Assembly: GCA_020059445.1 (NCBI GenBank)
Contig: JAGVCB010000078.1
Span: forward strand, 1-9,614
Source: Polynucleobacter sp.
GTDB lineage: Bacteria > Pseudomonadota > Gammaproteobacteria > Burkholderiales > Burkholderiaceae
Length of the DNA stretch: 9,614 nucleotides
Reading direction: 5' to 3'
Every line of letters starts with the position of its first letter. The first letter of the stretch is position 1. Positions 8,322-9,614 of this stretch are shown here, piece by piece. The notes beneath the pieces were generated by a model, which worked only from the letters and a program-made list of their open reading frames with translations, had not been told where the DNA came from and did no database searches. The translations under genes and the position numbers were made by a program.

Positions 8322-8873
8322 ATGTTTTACTCTGTTTTTATAAGTCCAGCCCTGATCAGCATCGCCGCCATTCTTTACGCGGTCAGCTTTTTAATCAACT
8401 CGTATGCCATGGGCGCATTTTCTTTTTCACTTGGGGTATCTTGGGTTTTCTTGCCCGCAGGACTGAGACTTTTACTGACTTTACTGTTAGATAAAAATGG
8501 CGCGATTGGCATTGCCATCGCCTCTATTGCCATCAGTCTTGGCTTCTATTTTGAAGATCCAATTTTAGGTATTGGCGCAGGAATCATCAGCGGTCTTGCG
8601 CCCCATATTGCGAAACAGCTTGTGTTTCGAGATGCCGACTCAAATCACGACCTCTCTCAATTAGATGCCAAGCAATTGCTTAACTGTGTATTTGTTTTTT
8701 CAGTTGTCAGCCCCCTCATGCATCAAGCCTGGTTCTCATTGCATAACAAAGATGGTCTGTTTTTTGAAGACCTGGGCGTGATGATCATTGGGGATTTAAT
8801 CGGCACCTTGATTGTTATCTATCTAGCAAAAGCGACCATTTTTCTTTACAAGAAAAAGGTTTCTATCACTTAA
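8322..8873 (+). CDS. Integral membrane protein of unknown function, possibly MASE1-like
   Basis: I do not recognise this 183-residue protein with certainty. It is strongly hydrophobic with five to six likely membrane segments (about 8-27, 32-56, 59-76, 80-95, 117-136 and 150-170), a polar cytosolic or periplasmic loop (about 100-116, with DADSNHD) and a basic tail (KKKVSIT). The patterns GVSWVFLPAGLRLLL (38-52) and the late IIGDLIGTLIVIY (155-167) recall MASE1-type membrane sensor domains, but no output domain such as GGDEF or histidine kinase follows. Start: ATG at 8322 is chosen over an in-frame TTG at 8313, which would lie inside the -10 element. No Shine-Dalgarno is visible, in line with a leaderless message. 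hemP follows after 71 bases on the same strand. Function is unknown. Confidence 0.75.
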   Translation: MFYSVFISPALISIAAILYAVSFLINSYAMGAFSFSLGVSWVFLPAGLRLLLTLLLDKNGAIGIAIASIAISLGFYFEDPILGIGAGIISGLAPHIAKQLVFRDADSNHDLSQLDAKQLLNCVFVFSVVSPLMHQAWFSLHNKDGLFFEDLGVMIIGDLIGTLIVIYLAKATIFLYKKKVSIT

Positions 8874-8888
8874 ACCTTAATCCCTATT

Positions 8889-8915
8889 TTGAGTATTGAT
8901 TTGATGCTTTAGAAT
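8889..8915 (+). promoter_or_regulatory. Possible hemP promoter
   Basis: TAGAAT at 8910-8915 matches the -10 consensus at five of six positions. TTGAGT at 8889-8894 is a fair -35, but the spacing of 15 is short. No clear Fur box could be read nearby, although hemP genes of Burkholderiales are generally iron regulated. Weak call from motif and position. Confidence 0.3.
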
Positions 8916-8919
8916 GTTT

Positions 8920-8937
8920 TCTTCTTTCAAAAGAAGA
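8920..8937 (+). repeat. Palindrome covering the hemP ribosome binding site
   Basis: TCTTCTTT-CA-AAAGAAGA is an 18-base palindrome with 8-base arms. Its right arm contributes most of AAGAAGAG (8931-8938), the only purine-rich sequence correctly placed (six bases) before the hemP ATG. In RNA it could fold into a hairpin that hides the ribosome binding site. The palindrome is seen directly; the regulatory role is inferred, and the stem is A-U rich and therefore weak. Confidence 0.45.
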
Positions 8938-8944
8938 GTGTCTT

Positions 8945-9115
8945 ATGACTAAAGAAAATAATCACCTCTCCACAAGAGAAGGCGAAAAAATAGAAGTTAA
9001 ATTAATTGATAGCAAAGAATTGATGGGAAAGTCCAATTACTTGGACATTGCCCACGAAGGTGAAGTCTATCGACTGAGAATCACCAAATACAGAAAATTG
9101 ATTCTGACAAAGTAG
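8945..9115 (+). CDS. hemP: Hemin uptake protein HemP/HmuP family
   Basis: This 56-residue protein belongs to the small HemP/HmuP family tied to heme and iron uptake; in some proteobacteria HmuP acts as a regulator of heme-receptor expression. The C-terminal half carries the family pattern: S-x-x-L-M-G (residues 23-28), then LDIAHEGEVYRLRITKYRKLILTK (33-56 in outline), with the I-x-H-x-G-x-x-Y-x-L-R core and the terminal KLILTK. The N-terminal 20 residues are charged and poorly conserved in the family. ATG at 8945 follows AAGAAGAG at six bases. The gene stands apart from any TonB-dependent receptor or ABC heme importer in this window. Its TAG directly abuts the stop codon of the convergent gene, leaving no room for a separate terminator. 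Family assignment is confident; the exact role here is not. Confidence 0.9.
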   Translation: MTKENNHLSTREGEKIEVKLIDSKELMGKSNYLDIAHEGEVYRLRITKYRKLILTK

Positions 9116-9466
9116 TTAATCAACAATCAGTACGTCTTTGACAAAATGGCCTGTATCTCCAAAACAGGTCGTTGGGATACCCACATGCTCTTCATACACC
9201 AATGAAACACGCTTACCCATACTTTCATTGATTTTCTTGACCACCGCTTCATCATGAACAGTGAAATTAAATTTTTCAGTCAAAGTGCCAGGCATATTGA
9301 TCATTGCTAATTCACCTTCCCAGGTTTTGCACACCCAACCTTTTTTAGAAAACTTTTGCACATACCCGGCGCGCTCACCAGCTGAATAGCTCCAAGTCAG
9401 AACCAACCAGGTGTAAAGGCAGAAAAGCAAAATCACTACAAATAAGAATCCTATAAATTTTTTCAT
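9116..9466 (-). CDS. Conserved hypothetical membrane-anchored protein
   Basis: The product has 116 residues: a basic MKK start, one hydrophobic segment (about 4-25) that is either an uncleaved anchor or a signal peptide without clear cleavage site, then a soluble domain probably outside the cytoplasm. The stretch from WSYSAGERAGYVQKFSKKGWVCKTWEGELAM (residues 25-55 in outline) is one I recall from small unnamed proteins in beta- and gammaproteobacteria. Two cysteines, Cys46 and Cys101, lie in the outer domain and could form a disulfide. ATG at 9466 is preferred because GGAG sits five bases upstream; a TTG at 9493 would add nine residues and has no such site. It starts two bases after the stop of the upstream gene, so the two are probably co-transcribed. 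Function unknown. Confidence 0.85.
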   Translation of the reverse strand: MKKFIGFLFVVILLFCLYTWLVLTWSYSAGERAGYVQKFSKKGWVCKTWEGELAMINMPGTLTEKFNFTVHDEAVVKKINESMGKRVSLVYEEHVGIPTTCFGDTGHFVKDVLIVD

Positions 9467-9468
9467 GT

Positions 9469-9614
9469 TTACTCCGGGGTGGGATCGTGCCAAGTTGGGT
9501 ATTTTTCCATCACACTTAGAAACAAAGGTGAGTCTATATGTTCATTTAACCACTGATTTAGAAAAATCAGACCAGATTGATCAATCCAGTCAGGATCAAC
9601 CATTGCAAACTGAC
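9469..9614 (-). CDS. C-terminal end of an unrecognised gene (cut by window edge)
   Basis: On the minus strand one frame stays open from the window edge to a TAA at 9471-9469, giving 47 residues that begin QFAMVDPDWIDQSGL and end YPTWHDPTPE. The other two minus-strand frames are closed by stops within the first 50 bases. The stretch is acidic and rich in Trp and Pro, with no membrane segment and no motif I can assign. It ends two bases before the next ATG and contains that gene's ribosome binding site, so the pair forms a compact operon, which supports its being a real coding end. The product cannot be named from this fragment. Confidence 0.6.
   Translation of the reverse strand, partial: QFAMVDPDWIDQSGLIFLNQWLNEHIDSPLFLSVMEKYPTWHDPTPE

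Noticed and set aside
8874..8944. Fur box upstream of hemP
   Set aside because: The AT-rich stretch around 8891-8910 has some GAT repeats but does not form a convincing Fur-type inverted repeat.
8920..8944. Rho-independent terminator after the membrane protein gene
   Set aside because: The palindrome is A-T rich and is not followed by a T run; its place over the hemP ribosome binding site suggests another role.
9467..9493. Nine-residue extension of the hypothetical protein from TTG 9493
   Set aside because: The GGAG site is placed for ATG 9466, and the extension overlaps the end of the upstream coding frame.

Overview
The window looks like a core chromosomal segment from a betaproteobacterium of the Burkholderiaceae. 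Its moderate to low GC, the protein sequences and the gene order gatB-gatA-gatC facing mreB-mreC-mreD-mrdA-rodA all fit Burkholderiales, and a Polynucleobacter-like freshwater genome is my best guess. That is inference from pattern; no database was consulted.

Left part, minus strand (1-2195): a tightly overlapping gatC-gatA-gatB operon for the GatCAB amidotransferase, with gatB running off the window edge. A 67-bp AT-rich gap separates it from the divergent cell-shape operon. Middle part, plus strand (2263-7817): mreB, mreC, mreD, mrdA (PBP2) and rodA encode the elongasome. MreB is the cytoskeletal scaffold, MreC and MreD link it to the periplasm, RodA polymerises glycan strands and PBP2 crosslinks them. 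The genes are closely spaced or overlapping, and the operon ends at a strong bidirectional terminator (7841-7871) shared with the convergent HU gene.

Right part (7890-9614): a minus-strand HU nucleoid protein that probably starts at TTG; a divergent small membrane protein of unknown function, possibly MASE1-like, with a leaderless-looking promoter; a 56-residue HemP-type hemin uptake protein too short for ordinary ORF calling; and a minus-strand pair made of a membrane-anchored hypothetical protein and the C-terminal end of an unrecognised gene.

No mobile element, CRISPR array, rRNA or tRNA was seen, and no new multi-gene system is evident. What merits a second look is regulatory: an inverted repeat that places the mreC TTG start in a stem-loop, a second hairpin just inside mreC, a palindrome covering the hemP ribosome binding site, and a dyad over the promoter of the unknown membrane protein. 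No gene-free stretch exceeds 300 bases; the longest is about 147 bases (8175-8321), which holds the divergent promoters.
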